Source: Bacteroidota bacterium (GTDB taxonomy: Bacteria; Bacteroidota; Bacteroidia; Chitinophagales; Chitinophagaceae). Taken from it: a DNA stretch of 23,702 bases. Below are positions 21,350 through 23,702 of this stretch, one piece after another. The notes under the pieces are model-generated. The model was given only the letters and a program-made list of their open reading frames with translations, was not told the origin of the DNA and ran no database searches. A program made the position numbers and the translations under genes. Positions within the stretch are counted from its first letter, which is position 1. The number at the start of each line of letters is the position of its first letter. The stretch spans positions 1-23,702 of the forward strand of contig JAEWBT010000101.1 in assembly GCA_023391015.1 (NCBI GenBank), given 5' to 3'.

Positions 21350-22633
21350 ATGCAGCCGTACCTATTGTACTCCGACGGGAAGGGAAATATTTTTGAAGAC
21401 ACCTCGCTCTATGTGGTGGGGCGCACCGGCTGGGATGCCATTCCGGTAGAGGAAGAGGCATGGATTCCGTTGCCCGACGGCGGCAATCTGTATGAACTAC
21501 CCGGTCGGCGCGGCATTGGCATTGACGTGAAAACGGGCGAAATGCGGCTCTGCGAAAAAGGCTGGGCCGTGGCGGCGTTTATTCCACCGGCGCACACCGG
21601 TTTTTACCTCGCCGCCTTTGAAACCGGCCCCGACGCCCCGACCTTGCCGCTTTTTTGCTACACGGCAGCAGGCTTTTACAACGACGGCTTTTACGTTCCG
21701 GCGCGGCGCATCGAGCGCGACATCCGGCAGGAAGCGGCGGGTTACAACGAGAAATTGGTAGCACGCGGTATTGAAACGCTCACAGAGGTCTATCCTCATA
21801 ACCGGATTGTGCAGCACCTGGCCCATACCTGCGCCGAGAAATACGAGTGCCCGGCCGCGCGGAATTATTTTTTGGGTCGCTGGGAATGCCCGATTCCGTC
21901 GTCGCCGGCGTGCAATTCCAACTGCGTGGGATGCATTTCGTTTCAGCCGGAAGAGGAAAGCATTACCTCGCCCCACGACCGCATTTCGTTTAAGCCCACC
22001 GCCGCCGAGATTGCCGAGTACACCGTGCCGCACCTGGAAACGGCACCCTACCCTATTGTGTCGTTTGGGCAGGGCTGCGAAGGCGAGCCGCTGTTGATGG
22101 GGCCGGTTTTGGAAGAAAGCATTCGCGAAATCCGGAAACACACCCAGAAGGGCAGCATCAATATCAACACCAACGGCTCTAAACCCGACGTGGTAGAACG
22201 ACTGATGAAGGTGGGGCTGAACAGCATCCGGGTGAGCACCAATTCCCTGCAACCGGACCTCTACACCAAATACTACCGGCCCAATAACTACGTTTTTGAA
22301 GACATTGTGGAAAGTCTGCGCGTGGTGAACCGGATGGGCGGCTGGACGTCTATCAACTACTTTGTGTTTCCCGGCGTCACCGACAGCGTGGCGGAGTACG
22401 AGGCGCTGCGCGAAGTGATTCAATCCACTGGGCTGAACATGATTCAGTGGCGGAATTTCAACATTGACCCCGACTGGTATATGGGTCGCATGGGCATTAC
22501 CGACCCAGGTGAAATCCTCGGCATGGGTCAGCTGCTGGACGTGTTGCAGGAAGAATTTCCGCACCTCAAATACGGCTATTTCAATCCGCCGCGCGAGCGC
22601 ATGGCCGACTACGAGAACGCGTTTGCGCACTAG
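21350..22633 (+). CDS. Radical SAM protein with an N-terminal domain of unknown function
   Basis: This protein has 427 residues from ATG 21350. A GTG 18 bases upstream would add six residues and disturb the -7 box. The radical SAM cluster motif is C188-x3-C192-x2-C195 (CNSNCVGC), which binds the 4Fe-4S cluster that cleaves S-adenosylmethionine. A GxGEP-like segment (GCEGEPLL), INTNGSKPDVVERL and NSIRVSTNSLQP follow in the order of a partial TIM barrel. Before it lie about 180 residues with an acidic, beta-rich part (1-100) and extra cysteines (C161, C167, C180), which might hold a second metal site. I do not recognise a characterised subfamily, and the reaction is unknown. Confidence 0.88.
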   Translation: MQPYLLYSDGKGNIFEDTSLYVVGRTGWDAIPVEEEAWIPLPDGGNLYELPGRRGIGIDVKTGEMRLCEKGWAVAAFIPPAHTGFYLAAFETGPDAPTLPLFCYTAAGFYNDGFYVPARRIERDIRQEAAGYNEKLVARGIETLTEVYPHNRIVQHLAHTCAEKYECPAARNYFLGRWECPIPSSPACNSNCVGCISFQPEEESITSPHDRISFKPTAAEIAEYTVPHLETAPYPIVSFGQGCEGEPLLMGPVLEESIREIRKHTQKGSININTNGSKPDVVERLMKVGLNSIRVSTNSLQPDLYTKYYRPNNYVFEDIVESLRVVNRMGGWTSINYFVFPGVTDSVAEYEALREVIQSTGLNMIQWRNFNIDPDWYMGRMGITDPGEILGMGQLLDVLQEEFPHLKYGYFNPPRERMADYENAFAH

Positions 22634-22635
22634 GA

Positions 22636-22792
22636 CATGTTTCATATTTTATGTGTCATGTTTCATTCCTGACTTTTGGGTTCTAATTTTTGGATCTTGT
22701 CCTTTGGCCTATGGACTTTTATGGATTCCGAAAGATTTTGCATTCTTACCTTTCCGAAAGTCATTGAGAAATTGAGCCATTGCGCTATTGAG
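22636..22792. repeat. Low-complexity word tract between the radical SAM and TonB-like genes
   Basis: CATGTTTCAT occurs twice (22636-22645 and 22657-22666). A stretch rich in TTTTGG, TTTGG and TATGG words follows (about 22671-22725). ATTGAG then occurs at 22763, 22771 and 22787. No frame here looks like protein and no terminator stem is evident. Such tracts resemble the other word repeats in this window. Confidence 0.5.
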
Positions 22793-22803
22793 TCATTCAC
22801 ACT

Positions 22804-23688
22804 ATGGTATCTGCACTTCCTGCCGACGAAAAGCGGCCCCGGCAATTAAAAGCCTTGGGGATTACGCTGGGCCTTCACGCCGCGCTGCTCCTGCTATTTT
22901 TCGGAGTGCGCTACGCTGCGCCGCAACCCGTGGCACCGCCGGTAGAAGAACTGGGCATGGAAGTGAATCTGGGCAGCAGTGCCGACGGCTACGGCACCGA
23001 GCAACCGGAAAGCATGGGTGACCCGGCGGGCCCCTCCCCAACCCTCCCCGAAGGGGCGGGAGCGCCCGATGAGGTTACCGAGCCGGTAACTGCTTTGCCT
23101 TCCAACGACCCGGACGCTGCTGAAATCACGCCTAAGAAAGAGACCGTGAAGCCGGTTGTTCCGAAGGTGCCCACACCAAAACCACCTACGCAAACCACTG
23201 CTAAAGCCAATACCACAGCGCCGCCCAAACCCACCAACAACAAGCCTACCGAAGCCCCGCGCAAAGCTAAAGTGCTGTTTCCGGGCAGTACCGGTACGGG
23301 CGGCAACGGCGCGCAGCGCGATGTGGCCGGCGGCAGTGAGGGCAATACTTTTGGCAGCGGCGACCGCGGTGTGCCGGGCGGAACCCCAGGCGCAAAAAAC
23401 TATGAAGGTTCGCCGGGCCGGGGCACCGGCGGCGTCAACCACACGCTCTCCGGAAGAACGATTATTGCGCCCCGATTGGAAGGCAATTTCCGGAACGGCG
23501 GCACGGTAAAAATGCGCGTGACGGTGAACCGCGCCGGAACTATCGTGAACAGTTCGGTACTTTCCGGCAGCGGTGAGCTGGTGCCGATTGCGAAAGAGAA
23601 ATTGCAGCAGGTGCGTTTTTCGGCCGCGCCGGATGGGCCGGTAGAGCAGTTTGGAACGGTGACGTTTGTGTTTAAAACAACTTCGTAG
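22804..23688 (+). CDS. TonB-family energy transducer-like protein
   Basis: This 294-residue protein has a short cytoplasmic N-terminus, one membrane segment (about 16-36, ALGITLGLHAALLLLFFGVRY), and a long periplasmic linker rich in Pro, Thr, Lys and Gly (about 37-210) with PKVPTPKPPTQTT-type stretches. The last 80 residues (RTIIAPRLEGNF to TFVFKTTS) have the pattern of a TonB C-terminal domain, with KMRVTVNRAGTIVNSSVLSGSGE as the usual strand-turn-strand. TonB proteins pass proton-motive force from ExbB/ExbD to outer-membrane receptors. No exbB or exbD is in the window. The linker includes a GPSPTLPEGAGAP run encoded by a C-rich hairpin sequence described separately. The start is ATG 22804. 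Confidence 0.82.
   Translation: MVSALPADEKRPRQLKALGITLGLHAALLLLFFGVRYAAPQPVAPPVEELGMEVNLGSSADGYGTEQPESMGDPAGPSPTLPEGAGAPDEVTEPVTALPSNDPDAAEITPKKETVKPVVPKVPTPKPPTQTTAKANTTAPPKPTNNKPTEAPRKAKVLFPGSTGTGGNGAQRDVAGGSEGNTFGSGDRGVPGGTPGAKNYEGSPGRGTGGVNHTLSGRTIIAPRLEGNFRNGGTVKMRVTVNRAGTIVNSSVLSGSGELVPIAKEKLQQVRFSAAPDGPVEQFGTVTFVFKTTS
23042..23060 (+). repeat. C-rich hairpin inside the TonB-like linker
   Basis: CCCTCCCC (23042-23049), loop GAA (23050-23052) and GGGGCGGG (23053-23060) form a stem with one internal mismatch. It is preceded by a second copy of the word CCCTCCCC at 23032-23039, within the coding sequence. The CCCCGAAGGGG core resembles the GAA-loop hairpins of the array at 21140-21319. 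Confidence 0.6.
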
Positions 23689-23702
23689 GGACACGCTGCG
23701 CG

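Larger units (their letters stand above)
1793..23495. repeat. Dispersed palindrome TTCCGGAA, 26 copies
   Basis: Copies start at 1793, 1814, 2402, 4366, 4849, 5694, 8291, 8508, 8542, 9506, 9758, 10513, 11453, 12181, 12756, 13077, 14868, 15570, 15618, 16150, 17294, 18551, 19505, 19938, 20049 and 23488 (hand count). Twelve lie in non-coding DNA: 1814, 2402, 4849, 8508, 8542, 9758, 11453, 12181, 15570, 15618, 16150 and 19505. Most are extended by further T on the left and A on the right. In genes the word is used in different reading frames (FRK, FPE, SG). The core TCCGGA occurs about 39 times. Confidence 0.85.

Noticed and set aside
21497..22645. Long minus-strand open frame of 382 residues opposite the radical SAM gene
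   Set aside because: It is the antisense shadow of a well-recognised gene, His/Val/Arg-rich with no known motif. The same applies to the long minus-strand frames at 3377-4411 and 10097-11176.

Overview
The window reads as chromosomal DNA of a member of the Bacteroidota, most likely in or near the Chitinophagales (family-level placement is inference). The signs are a T9SS C-terminal sorting domain, many small lipoproteins with lipoboxes (two with a K-[DE]-[DE] motif after the acylated Cys), BshC and Mpl, a TTTG-N18-TAnnTTTG promoter, and starts without clear Shine-Dalgarno sequences. About 88 percent is coding. I saw no tRNA, rRNA, CRISPR array, integrase or transposase.

Layout. 1-732 is the C-terminal end of a cyanophycin-synthetase-type Mur ligase. 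806-3467 is a tandem array of five diverged, same-sized lipoproteins. 3557-4840 is a secreted M28 metallopeptidase. 4951-8429 holds a secreted beta-helix protein and a five-repeat T9SS cargo protein. 8724-12178 is a fatty-acid block: a nitronate monooxygenase/FabK-like flavoprotein, acpP, fabF and rnc. 12220-15547 is a minus-strand operon for surface polysaccharide: Gfo/Idh oxidoreductase, lipoprotein, polyprenyl-phosphate sugar transferase. After an 818-base repeat-filled gap come radC (minus) and, divergently, bshC, then an outer-membrane beta-barrel. A 48-residue cysteine-containing lipoprotein (minus) sits divergent from mpl (murein recycling). A radical SAM protein and a TonB-like protein close the window.

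How the genes fit together. Most of the content serves the cell envelope and housekeeping: lipid synthesis (acpP, fabF), bacillithiol (bshC), peptidoglycan recycling (mpl), exopolysaccharide initiation, TonB-type energy transduction and export of surface proteins.

The least explained part is non-coding. The palindrome TTCCGGAA occurs 26 times by hand count, where under one is expected by chance, and 12 copies lie in the roughly 2.8 kb of intergenic DNA. Several gaps are filled by short-word repeats: an 11-unit 21-bp array, a perfect 38-bp duplication, a 136-bp inverted-repeat element, and a two-sided array of mini-hairpins separated by ATTGGAC/GTCCAAT words. These are the best candidates for something undescribed. 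I found no convincing novel multi-gene defence or mobile system.
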